Shown: piece by piece, positions 36,301 through 47,400 of the stretch
Layout: the number at the start of each line of letters is the position of its first letter
Position numbering within the stretch: the stretch's first letter is position 1
NCBI GenBank assembly: GCA_023333565.1
Contig: JAJKFH010001906.1
Span: forward strand, 62,001-126,000
DNA: 64,000 nt
From: Puffinus mauretanicus
Taxonomy: Eukaryota > Chordata > Aves > Procellariiformes > Procellariidae
Reading direction: 5' to 3'
The notes under the pieces: model-generated
Seen by the model: the letters and a program-made list of their open reading frames with translations, nothing else
Told to the model about the DNA's origin: nothing
Databases searched by the model: none
Program-made: the position numbers and the translations under genes

Positions 36301-39300
36301 GTAGGCATGGTCTTTCTTTTAAACCTGGCCTAGCAAAAGTGAGGGCTTTGGTTTGGCTTAGCCATCAAGTCCACATTTCCAGTGTTCTTGGAGTCTGATC
36401 GCTGCTGATGTCCGTGCTGCTGTTCCTTTTTTACAGTCGCTGTTCCAGGGGTCGGGCGGGTTGTGTTCCCCGCCGTGTGTCTGGCAGCGATGGGTGGGAA
36501 AGCTCACTGGTCCTGAGAGCGTTCCTGCTGGTGCTTCTCCACCCTGGCAGCTCACCGGGCATGTGAAATCAAACATGTGTAAAGAAAATTTACTGACAGG
36601 TAGAGAAAAGTTGATTCCTACTCCTTACGTGGTTCCCAAGGCAGACTAAAGCCCCCGTACCAGTAAAGTGGTTTTTATGGATGAAATGGGTTCTGCACAA
36701 ACCCCGTGGCAGAGCCTGGCAATAGGAGACCAATACGTTATTCTCAGTTGCTGCTGTTCCACCGGAGAAGAGACCCTCATTTTCTCTTCCGGGGAGCTGC
36801 AGGGGTCCAGTGAATTTAAGTGGAAAAAGATCTCTCTGATTTTTTGTGTTTGCTACCCCTTATACAGTCGTAAAGCATCTTTTGTATCTGAACTCACTTC
36901 ACTCCTCCTGTGAAGGTACGAATACTAAGGATGTGGATAAGACTGAAGTGGAAAAGAAGAGCATGTAAATCATTCTTCATAACAGAAATACAGAAAACAA
37001 ATGTTCTCGAGTGCTTGAGTGTGAACTAAACTGAGGACAGAATTTAGGCATAAAGCTGTATTCTCCTTCCCGAGGCAGGGAGAGCCTCCAGGAACGGGGT
37101 TTCTCCATCCCGGGAGGTGCCTTGCGAAGCTCCGAGGTCCTGCAAGCTTTGCAGAGCACCGGCTCTGCGTGGAGCAAAGGGCTTTTCGTTGTTCCAGGGA
37201 CCCGAGGCCAGGCCTGAGCCTGGCATTCAAATTCCCTTCGCCTGATGTAACGAGAAGTGGCTTATTCCCCTTATTATGTGTTTTAAATAATAATTTGAAA
37301 TAGCTAGGCTATTTATGACTGGACTTTTTTTTTTTTTTTTGACACTTTCAGAGAGGTGGCATATAAAACATTTTAATAACAACAACAGTGTTGATTTTAA
37401 AAATACTACTAATAATTGTTTGTTATTATTATGCTAAATAAAACAGTTGAACCAATTTCAAATTTACTTCTGTGCTACATAATCGGTATTCATGCTCTTG
37501 GAGCAGTTGAAAGCCCAGGTTGTTCCCCTGTGCATGAGTATGGTGGATTGACGGGCGGTTGTACAGAACAGCGTTATGGGGGGGTGACTGTCAGCCCCTG
37601 GCTGCGGGACCTGATAGAGTTTTGTGTAATGTGGTGGTGGGGAAGAGGCGTTCGCAGGGCGTCGGGTCGCTGCTCGGCTGCTCCCTTCCTGGAAGGGACA
37701 AAGGGACAGTGATGGAGCTGAGGTTCTCCGAGGGGACGGGGTAGCGTGCGGGGTGGGATGCGCACAGGCAGCGGGTGCAGCGAGACAGATAATCCTTGCA
37801 GGAGCATCCAGGTGACTGTGCTCCTTTTCCTTACGGTTTAACTAGCGCTATGGTGCGCTAAAGCCAATGGGAGATGCTCACATAGAGATTTTTCTTTAGT
37901 GTTTTTTTTTTTTTCCTGGAACTATTTCCCTGGTGTTTATGATCTGACAGCGGTAATGAGTCACGATATCAAAGTTGCAGCCAGGGAAGGAAAAAAATTG
38001 TATATGCTGAATGTCGTGGACTGATGCTGCATATGGCAACACAAATAAAAGTGCTGTATGGTTAATGGTGTGAAATTTGGCTCTGTACCTGTATTCGCAG
38101 AACATACATGCTTTTAAAAATCTTAACGAGTAAGATGATCTATTATTGTTTCATTTGTAGGAGTAAAATGGGGCGGGGGGTGTGAAGATTCTCTTGGTCT
38201 TATCCACATGTGTTGAAATTTGTAGTAACCTCCAAAATGATGGGTTGGGGAAAGATGAATTGTTTTTCAGTTTCTGAAGTTCTTAAGTATTGCCTTAGAC
38301 CTGTGATTTACAAGTAGAGATGTCTTTACTTTTTGTTGGCATGGCTGCGAATGTGGTCACTGGTTTCTTTTTTTTTTTTTTCCACTTCTCTGCCTTGTTG
38401 ACAACCAGCTGGCAAAAGTGGATTCAAAATTGAAACAAATACTCCCAGGTGTTACAAGCCTCTCTGATCCCTTTGTCCATATTTAATCTAATCTCAAATT
38501 AAATGGATACTATTGATTAGGTTCCTTTCAAACTTGTATGGATTACTCAATGTGTGGCAAAATGTTATTCTTCTCCTGTGTGAGTGGAGCGTAAAAGGTG
38601 AAAGTATACAATTAATTTGCCTGCACTTTCTTGAAAATTGCATGCTGGATTTCTGTGAATGCGCTGTATGGAACAAAATTTCAAGCAAATTATTGTTATT
38701 TACTGTGGATTTTGCCTGAATATTTAAAGTCAACAATTATGCTTCCTTTTGGTACTTAATGGCTTTTTATTTTTAGAAACCTGGCCAATTCTTTCTCTGA
38801 GTTGGTGGCCCTAATACTGATCTTCAGAAAGCATTAAGTAGTGCGCAGAGTGTAACTTCATAGCGCTGTTATTTTACCGCAGCAATGACTACATACGTTA
38901 AGTTTAAAGTGTTGACAAATTTGGTGGGGATATTGGTAACAAGTTGCAGAGTCCACACCACGGGTGAGAGCCCGTTGCAGGGTAGTTGCTGAAGCTAGAT
39001 CGGTCGATGGCGGCTTACATGAGCGATGTGGGTGGTGTTGGCTCCCTCCTTCGTGGCTGCAGCCCGTGGGGTAGGTACCGCTCTCCGAGGAGAGCAAGGT
39101 TTCCAGCTGCGGCACAACCAGCCTTGCAAGCAATCTGTTACAAATCCCAGCAAAGGTAGCGATGTGCCCCCCTGCCCTCCCCACAAATGCACAAAGATAA
39201 ATCCTGAGCTCTTTGCAGGCATGCTGCTTTCTTGGGGCCCCCTTTCCTTCGTGTTTTAATTGAATAAGTGCCACCAGTTGGATGGTCCTTGGGCGACGGA
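36300..39300. other. Mixed stretch with two CpG-richer patches
   Basis: GC rises at 37040-37230 and at 37540-37800; the second has about 19 CpGs in 250 bases. Open frames there (60-98 codons) run on both strands. TTCCTTTTTTACAG ends at 36436 and resembles an acceptor; the following DNA has several stops. T16 lies at 37325-37340. TAGCGC (37851-37856 region) and GCGCTA form a small inverted repeat at about 37851-37861. 38460-38760 is AT-rich. 38990-39260 is GC-richer with opposing frames. Confidence 0.55.
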
Positions 39301-41460
39301 GCGTTGCGTATTGTGCTAAGAAAACAGAAAGGCTGGCGCAGATGGGGTCCTTGTGTTTTCCTCTGCCTTGCCGCTATTATGTGATTTTTCCAATCCCAGT
39401 CATCTTTGGGTCTGAACGGCACGTGCCTGCCCCAAGTACGTTTGAGCTGCGGTGATGACCGTCTCTGGATAAATATCACCACAGCCTCCTTGAGGTCAGT
39501 GTTGGCCTTTGCTAGGTACTGCCCCACCAAACTGAATTCCCTTAAAAAGCCACCAGAGCAGCTGTATTTTGGTGTTGCTCTCAGGGTGAGAATCTCTCAC
39601 CTGTTTTCAAGGCAAAAGATGCGAGATAGAGGGTTATTAAGTAGGTGTGTGCATTATAATGGATGATTTATCTGCTTAGTGTAGACCATCCCCATGGTCA
39701 CTTAACTGCTGGTTCATTTAGGCTTTTGTTAAATGCATTAATTGGAGGAGGGAATGTCCTTGATTCATTGCATTGGATTAGACAGGCAAACCTTGAGTTA
39801 GTCTTGTCTTTATTTCTTGATTACAGTTATGTAATTAAAATTGTAGTTTCCTTCCTGCAAAGAGTTCCTTTCAGCACGAGCTCTCTTCTCCTGATGTGCA
39901 GAAAACTGTGTTTATGGTGTACTGCAAAACAAAATTCGGTAAGTGAAATCTTTTCTACCTGGAGACTTGATCTGTATGTCAGAGACTGGTTTTCAAGGCA
40001 AGAAGTGGAACATTGGATGGTCCAGGAGTCTTGAAAAAGCTCAAGGTGTGTTGCAAATCAACAAGTAAGAAATAAGTGCTGTCTTGAAAGACCTTGGGTT
40101 TCGGTTCCCTTTTGAAGGGTAAAACAGTACATGCAAGGTTGAAAAATGTCAGAGCAGCCACCTATATCAGCAAGTAAATTGGAAACCAGTGGTGATAAGA
40201 TATTCAAAGCAGCATGGAAGGTGCTGTCCTGGGCATAATGTAATTTATCTGACCTGTCAGTCAGGTTCACCGGGCAGTTTCAGTCGCGAGGTGGGACTAG
40301 CTAAACAGAGAACAGTGTGAACGAGACCTTTACTTGAATTCTTCAGCTAAGCCTGGCAAGCGTTATGAACGTCACTGCTTCTCCTGACTGCTTCTGCAGA
40401 AAACAAGAGAGGGTTCCTGGGGGTTGGAGTCCAGGTTGAGAATGGGCTTGGACGGTACCTTCTGAAGTTTACTTCCGTAGAGGTTTCTCACGCAAGAAAC
40501 CCAGAGCTCCTGTAGGGCCATGAACGCCTTCACTTCCTACTTCTTCAGTTGTGTTGGAGAAACTCCAGCACCCTGGAGGAGCAGGCTGGGTCAATGTGGT
40601 TCTCCTCTTCACTCTGCAAGAGCGTGCAAGACATAATAAAGTATTTGAAGCTTGGGGTTGGGGGATTCAATCCAGGGAACACCATAGACCTGGCTGTGCT
40701 CCTCACTCTACACCTCCCAGTACAACTCCTCTAGGTCTGGTCCATATTTGGATTCCTAAGGTAAAAAGGAGAAAAAAGTGGCTCCTCAAAGGGGTAACAT
40801 TATATTGTTAGTGCTGGGAAATTTAGAAACAATTGATTTTTCTGGGGGCTGGGGGTAGTTATAAGCAGACTTTCCTTAGCTGCACGTGCATGCTTCTAAT
40901 CGACGGCTGTGGTATTTTTGGAAATCATCTACAGCTTTCCACTCTAGGTCAGTTAGGCTGTCGCGCCAGGTCAAATGAAAGTCTGTCTTCTCACTTTTTG
41001 AGAGTGCCTAAATGTAAGCAAAAGGTCCCCATAACCCTTGTTAAGGATAAGAATCCAGCCCGCGTTTTCCTGTGGAGGCATGTTTCTAACCACTTTATTA
41101 GTAACTTAAAGCCGTTTGTCTTGAAATCTTCCTGTTTTGTCCAGTAGCGATTGCTCACTTCATATTTTTCCAGACAAGATGTTTGTAGGTGGTTCAGAGC
41201 AGAACAGGCAGCTTGATCGATTCTCCCCTGCTTTCATACGCTGTCAGTTCTATTTAAGTTTGCAAAAAATTGAAGAATTTAAGGGGGGGGGACACACAAC
41301 AAACAAACAAAAAAACAAACCACAACCAAAACAACTAAATGGGGTTGAAGCATTCCCCCCCCTTTTTTCTTTACCCCTCATGGTTTAGGTTGAAAGGTTT
41401 TTAAAGAGTAATTCCTTAGTGCCTTTCTTCCACCCTTCTGGTAGACCTGTGGGAGATGGG
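39300..41460. other. Non-coding stretch, no gene seen
   Basis: Open frames of up to 130 codons on both strands have no motif. Composition is average. A G9 run (41283-41291) is directly followed by an A/C-only tract (41292-41337, built of AAAC- and CAAC-like units). Confidence 0.6.
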
Positions 41461-41650
41461 TCCTACCTACGTGCTCTATCCATCAGTAGCGCATGGTGCA
41501 AGTGCATAAGATCTCCTCCCCCGCAGCCGAGCGCTGCTCCCAGGTAGACAGCAGCAAGCTCTGCTGATGTCAGACTATTGAATTTCTCTATTTTTTTTTT
41601 TTCTTCTCCCTTCTCTCCTCTCCCGTCTTGCCTCGATCCTTTTATTTCAG

Positions 41651-41699
41651 CCTCGCGATTGCTTATTGCCAAGTCTTGAGACAGTGAGATCCCTAGGAG
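41651..41699 (+). other. Candidate 49-base micro-exon (unconfirmed)
   Basis: The preceding 73 bases (41576-41648) contain no AG and are mostly pyrimidines, ending in CGATCCTTTTATTTCAG at 41650. A GTAAGG donor follows GAG at 41700. Of the three frames only frame 1 is open, encoding PRDCLLPSLETVRSLG; the other two have stops. The long AG-free zone is typical of introns with a distant branch point and regulated splicing. The gene is unknown and chance remains possible. Confidence 0.25.
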
Positions 41700-43500
41700 G
41701 TAAGGGTTAATGTTGTTTGTTTGTAGAAGAAGGGTGGGGAGAGCTGCAGCTAGGCTGAGATAAAAGGTACCACCGGGAAGTGGTTTTCTTGGCTGGGGAA
41801 GGCAGAAATGCTTTTAGCCTTGTGACCCAGTTGACTGGCTCCAAGCTCCAACGCTGCTGCGAGGTAGCGAGCCCAAGGGCAAGGGCTTATTCTGTGGTTT
41901 TCGGTGTGGAAGAGTTTCCCAGGAGCTAGCGTATAATTTTCACTCAAAGGCTCGTCTTCGTTGTTCACACAGGGAGTCCTTTTGTTCTGGCCCCACGTCA
42001 ACAGTCCTCGTCTGAAGTTTCCCTGCAGTGCCCGGCCAGGGCTGCTTGTTTCTTTGGGCCTGTATCTGGCAACGTAAAACTTGAATGATTTGAAGTTTCT
42101 CTCCAAATAAGAGTAATTATTTTTGTCTGGGTAAGTACCACGTAATGTCACATACTCTTCCTTTGGGCAGAGACATCATTTTTCTCCCTGGGACTCTGCA
42201 AAATTCCAGTACTGAATGTGTTTTCACTGCACAGCGTGCAGAGATACCACCTAAAGCACTAACTTGGGGTCTTTTAGAAGTATAGGAATTGAACTGGCTT
42301 GTCTTTATATTTGACTGCGTGCTGCCAGGCCTAACTGTAGCTCTCCCACCCTGCCTGTGCTAGAGCAGGTGTTTAATCGGGGATGCATCTGCAGTCATCC
42401 ATAGCATCTCTGCTGCGTAACGGCCCACTGTAGGAGGGATGGTTTGGTGGACACTTTGCTTCCTCCAGGTTATGCTATCAGCAAGCTGCTTGGTCTTTCT
42501 AGTGTGAATTTTGCCCTGCTGTGGAGGTACCTCGGCCAGGTAAGGAGCGGAGCGATGCTCACCAGGATGACAGCTAAAAGTAGGTGAAGTTTGGTAGTCA
42601 TGGTTAACAGGAAACGGTGGAGACTGTAACAAACCAAGAACGAAAGCAGGAGTGGGTGTTTGGATATCTTGAGAGCTGGTTTTCCTTTGGCGGGATGAGG
42701 GGGTGGGGAATACACCGGCCAGAAGGTGGTTCAAAGATTGAGAGATAAACTTTCCAGAATGGCACCTGCACGAATTTGGGGCACCGTAGCTCTGGCTGGT
42801 GCAGAAGAGCTGACGTGATGGTGCCGTGTGTTCATTCAGTGCAGTTCTTTGGGGTCCTTTGTGCAACTGGTTTTCACAAACGCGGAAGGGAAATTGGGCC
42901 TCTCTTTTGGGTAATACAATAACGCTTTCTGAAACGACGTGTGTGTGTGTTACGGGTGCTTAAGGAGCCTCACATTTATTTTACACCACAGGGATTCAGA
43001 GAGCTGGTTGCCAAAATACGGCAACCTGCTGGAATCCAGGTCTTCCTGAAAAATGCCCAAACCTGTGTTAGCTTCCGTGGGGACAACCTCACTTAGTGTT
43101 GGAGAGGATAATAATCCTAAAGCATGTGTTGCAAAATGCGGAGTGATTGGCTTGGAAACCTAAACAAATCTCATTATTGGATTGGTTACACAAACATAAA
43201 GCGATTGGCAATAGAAACGAGCATCCTTTTGGGTGGTTTGCGGCTTTTCCTGAGCTATGTCTACATTGCTCAGCGATGCATGGCAAAAGCAGTGGGTCTG
43301 CGGAGGGAAGCAGCTGGTGCCATAGACCTGGCATCCACCCCGTGAGCTTTCCAGGGTTTTTACGTTGGCCCAGACTTGATCTGGTCCTGCGGACTGAGAG
43401 CCCGGTAGCTGCAGGGACTCACAGGGGTGCTCCTGGAGCTAGTCTAGTTTCATCGGAGAGGAGTCCAGTTGATGTTTGCTGAGACTGCTCTGTGATGTGA
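41700..43500. other. GC-average stretch with opposing chance frames
   Basis: Minus-strand frames of 133 (41750-42151) and 168 codons (42360-42866) and plus-strand frames of up to 111 codons show no domain. The 168-codon frame is Ser/Pro/Thr/His/Gln-rich and starts and ends without splice context. A short GTGTGTGTGT run is at about 42939-42950. No gene recognised. Confidence 0.55.
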
Positions 43501-43503
43501 ATT

Positions 43504-43534
43504 AAAGTGCATTAAGTGAAGCCTAATGCACTTT
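43504..43534. other. Perfect 11-bp-arm hairpin with a 9-base loop
   Basis: AAAGTGCATTA (43504-43514) is matched exactly by TAATGCACTTT (43524-43534), with AGTGAAGCC between them. As with 8374-8399, a perfect arm pair of this length is not expected by chance more than rarely. It sits at the edge of a long AT-rich tract. The stem does not extend outwards, so it is shorter than a usual microRNA precursor. Confidence 0.75.
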
Positions 43535-43539
43535 GTCCC

Positions 43540-44735
43540 AAAAGCACTCTCTGGATTTGAACTGAAATGGTAAAGGCACCTTTGGAGCCAGTCAGTGCAG
43601 TCGGACTCCAGTCACTCTTCACGTGTGAATATTCCAGCATCTGAGCTGGTTTAAATGACACCTTTTGTTCTGAGTGAACTCTTAAACTTCCCATGTTTAT
43701 ACTTTAATCGCTTTTAGAAAATTCCTAAACGGTAGAAGAGCTATTTCTATTTGTGGCATGCTGGTTTCCAAGCCATAGAGGGTACAGGCATGAGTTTCCT
43801 AAATTCTTTCCAATACCAAAGTTTCTTCTCTGCTTTTTCTTTGCTAGTGTAAATGTTCTTCTCTGAGATCTTTGATGACATAACATGTACTTACATTTCA
43901 GAAAGAATCACTTTCATGAAAAGTTTAAAAAAAATTATAATCAGTGAAGCATCATAAATAACTTTTATGTCTAAATCAAGCTATTAAAAGCTTTTTTATT
44001 TTTAAGTAGATAGGGGAATAAAATAGCTGCATAGTTCATAAAGTGGTATACTATTACTGCCTGCTGTGCCCATGAATTATGCCAGCTTTTTACACTTGTG
44101 AAGTAAAAAGCGGATTAGAACTGTGATCAATGTATTATCCTATATTTCTTATTGTGCATTATATTTCCTTTCTGAGAACCTTTGTAGACTAAATGGCTAC
44201 TAATGACATAATTACAATTGTTTGTCACCACCATAATGTGTGATTTCCTATCTCATCATGAAGATGTAAGTTAGATAAAGGAGGAGTTTTGGCAGGAAGA
44301 CAAAGTGCAGTGATTTATTAAAGACCAGATGTGGTTGTTAAAAGCTTTTCTGCAGAAGGCTCAATTGAGTGATGTGAAATAGGAAAGAAAGCTCCGAACA
44401 CCACAGTCAGTGGTTCTTGGTGTGAGTGACACAGTTGCTCATAGGAGCATGACAAATTAGCGGCATGTTTTATTGTTGTGTACAAATTTATGTTTGAATT
44501 TAAACAGCATAAAAAGTTCAAAATTGCTTATGCCATTAAAGTGGATGTTTAAAGGAAGTAATTATGCTGAAACGGAGTGGATGACGTGAAAACCTTGAAT
44601 TCCATGAAAACAACTCAAGATCATATTTTGTCAAAGAATCTCAGGTTTTTGAAAGAAGAGGGGTTACTGAGGCGATTGACAACAAAAAACCCCAAATGTG
44701 GTGGGATATTAATAAGGCTTGCTTTGATGTAGGCT
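43540..44735. other. AT-rich, repeat-free non-coding DNA
   Basis: No open frame above 70 codons. The segment from about 43840 to 44570 is AT-rich but compositionally complex, with ATTA/TAAT cores, and resembles conserved non-coding DNA near developmental genes. This is an impression only. Confidence 0.5.
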
Positions 44736-44740
44736 AGATA

Positions 44741-44775
44741 TGGGTGTAAATCAGCATAACTCCATTGAAGTCAAG
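44741..44775 (+). repeat. Second eroded copy of the palindromic dispersed repeat
   Basis: TGTAAATCAGCATAACTCCA followed by TTGAAGTC. Over 44742-44766 it matches the minus strand of the right arm at 18234-18303 in 20 of 25 positions, and all five differences are transitions. The GTGTAAATCAGC and CCATTGAAGTCA parts are the core of an amniote palindromic repeat known to me in outline. Only one arm survives here. Confidence 0.6.
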
Positions 44776-44779
44776 GTGA

Positions 44780-47400
44780 GGACTGGGTTGCCTGTATCCC
44801 CCCGCAGAGGCTGGTCTTCACGCATCTTTCCAGAATGGGTGGATGCTCCTAAGGAGGGAGGAACGCGCACAAAGCCGCTGCCAAGCATGGTGTGCTGGCT
44901 GCGGGGAAGTAAGGGGCAAAGCCTAAGAAACGGCAATTAAGGAGGAAATAATTTGTTCTTTAGGTCTGAACTTTTGCACCGAGCAGCTCGGGTGTGTTTG
45001 CAGAGGAGCTGTGGCCAGCCCCTGTCCCACGGGAACGTTGTTACAATGCTTTTCCCGGTCCTTACGCAGCGCTGTCTCTTTGCTTTTTTCATTTTCATGT
45101 CTTGTTGTGCAGTCTGCTGTGGCTATGGCTGCTTTCCACCACCGCGTCGGCAGCGTGCAGACCTCCCACTAACACAGGTCCTCCTCAGGACCTCATGCTT
45201 GCAGGAGCTGTTTCAGACTGCTTGCACCGTTGTTTCAGACTCGGAGCAAGTGCTGCCTCTGGTTAATTGTCTGCACTAGCTTATTATGTTAGGCATGACT
45301 GGTTTTGGTCTACTTGCAACTGAAATTGTGATGTACATCTCTTTGTGTGTTAGATATAATACTGTTAATTATTGATAGTGATTAACATTAACAATTGTGA
45401 AGAGATCAATATGATGGGGGACCTCTGAAGGCAGAACACCACCTTTCCTTCTCTTTTGTTGCTCTCAGCTATTACTCTGATCCAAGAAGTCAAGATATTC
45501 AGGCTGGAAGATGGAATGATAGCTTCAATATCTCTTTTGCCCTTATTTATTTTAGGGGTCTTCACACTTACTTTGTCTTTTTGTCTTTTGCTTAGACACG
45601 TCCTGTGTCTTGCTTGCTAGACATGGCAGGTGGTTGATAGGTGGTGGGGAGGGAACAAGAGAAATGTTCAGAGAACAACTTTTGATAAGCATCTGAAATG
45701 CTTATATACGTGTCTTGTGGTCTCGGAACTCTGCTGAAATTTCATAAAATTGGCTTTATTTGAAGAGTCCAGTGCTGCTCTTGCTTAGGCACTTTCCTGG
45801 TTTTGCAGCTTACTGTGATGCTGGTTTCCACTGAAGCCGGTACAGCACAGGAAGTTTGGAAAGAATATTAAAATAGAATAAAACATAATGCAACCTTTTT
45901 GTGAATCTCTCATCAGATTTTGGCCTAAGATTTTTGAATATTTTTTTTTTTAATCATTATTTTATCTGAACTGGTAAGCCCATCCCCTTTTATGAATAGA
46001 GTTTAAGCTAACTTTGAATTTCCTGTCTTCCTGTTTAATCCAGACCTTTATCATTGCTAGCAGGCTAGGAAAAATACTATTGTCTCAGTCTGGGATAACC
46101 AAAAGTCCGGTTTGGACACATTCAATTTAATGACTTTAAAGCAGCATTTTTCAAATTAATTTTTGTTTTCTTCTGTCCTTTGTGTTTGTTTTTTTCCCCT
46201 GCTCCCAACACAATCAGAATGCTGTCATTTTCTGAATGAAATGCCTTTTCCTTTTCTCCTGCAGCCCCTTCTAAGCTCCTCTTGCTTTCCCCTCCCCCAG
46301 AAATACATTGCATTGCTACAAACATCAGATTCATTGTCAAACCTCCATGCTTAGCATTGTAGTGATAGAAATCAAGCTGAAATACCAGTTCTGGATTGCC
46401 TTGCACTGTTGAGCAATGGCAGGCAAACTGATTAGTGTGGAGAAGTCTACACAAAGAGAGTACAACTAACATTTCTTCATTACCTGTGAGACTTCTGCCT
46501 CCTTGACTTTGGTTATCCTCAGGTGAATGGGCAGTCAGAACAACTGATTTAAAGACATGGAGGTCAAAGTAGCGTTGTGTGAGGTCGCTGGTGGCTTCTT
46601 GTATTGGGTGTCTTGGGTGTTGCAGTATCTTCTAGCACAGTCAGCTGGAGGCATCTCAGTCCTTGGATTCAAAACTGCAGGGGTCAGACAAACCTTCCTC
46701 TCTTCTTAGTCAGGTTCACCCTTTTGGAAAGGATGGAGATCTTAGTAGAATGAGAGAAGTTCCTTTTGACATGAAAGGTAGCAGAAAGGAGTCAGTGGTA
46801 TTTGGGAAGCTCTCAATGAGCAAAAAGAATGAGGTGTCCACAAAAAAGTTGACTGTCATTTTATTTGATATAGCTGTCCTGTAGTCAGCAAGGCATCGCC
46901 GCTTGCCAGAGGTGGAGAAAATCCACCTGAGGAGATGCAACTGGAAGCTCCTGCCTCACTGATGTAGAGGAGAAGGCTGTTGGACCGCCTTGTGTTGCTG
47001 GACGAGCCCAGGAGGCCATGATGATCCTCTAAGCAGAGGGACAACAGATGAGTAACGTAGGAAGGGGTATGTTCCTCTCTTTGGGCAGGACAAAGGGAAC
47101 TGGTCATTTTGGTAGCTCCAGCAGGAACTTCCTAATGGAACAGAAATGCTCCCTCTTGTAGTGCCATGTGTTATCTCTGGGGTGGGTGGATGGGTTCAGT
47201 AGGATATCCTAGACCTCCTGGACAAACCCCAAATCTCAAAAACCTCAGCAGTCCTGGAAAAAAGGTGAGTAGATGAGTTTTATGACTGTTGGCGCTCCTT
47301 CCAGCATCACAGAACTTTCACCTTTCTTATTTCACCTGGCGTGAGAAGAGATGGTAAGAAAATGCTGCAAGTGGGAGGAGTGGGGCTGTCACAGCTGGAG
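44780..47400. other. Non-coding stretch; possible non-coding exon at its end
   Basis: Open frames are 116 codons or less. 45280-46130 is AT-rich. From 46560 to 47290 composition is more even; TTCCTCTCTTCTTAG ends at 46709 and AAAG|GTGAGT lies at 47261-47270, so a spliced transcript could include 46710-47264, but stops occur in all plus frames. Confidence 0.5.

Noticed and set aside
42360..42866. 168-codon minus-strand frame
   Set aside because: Low-information Ser/Pro/Thr/His composition and no splice or promoter context.
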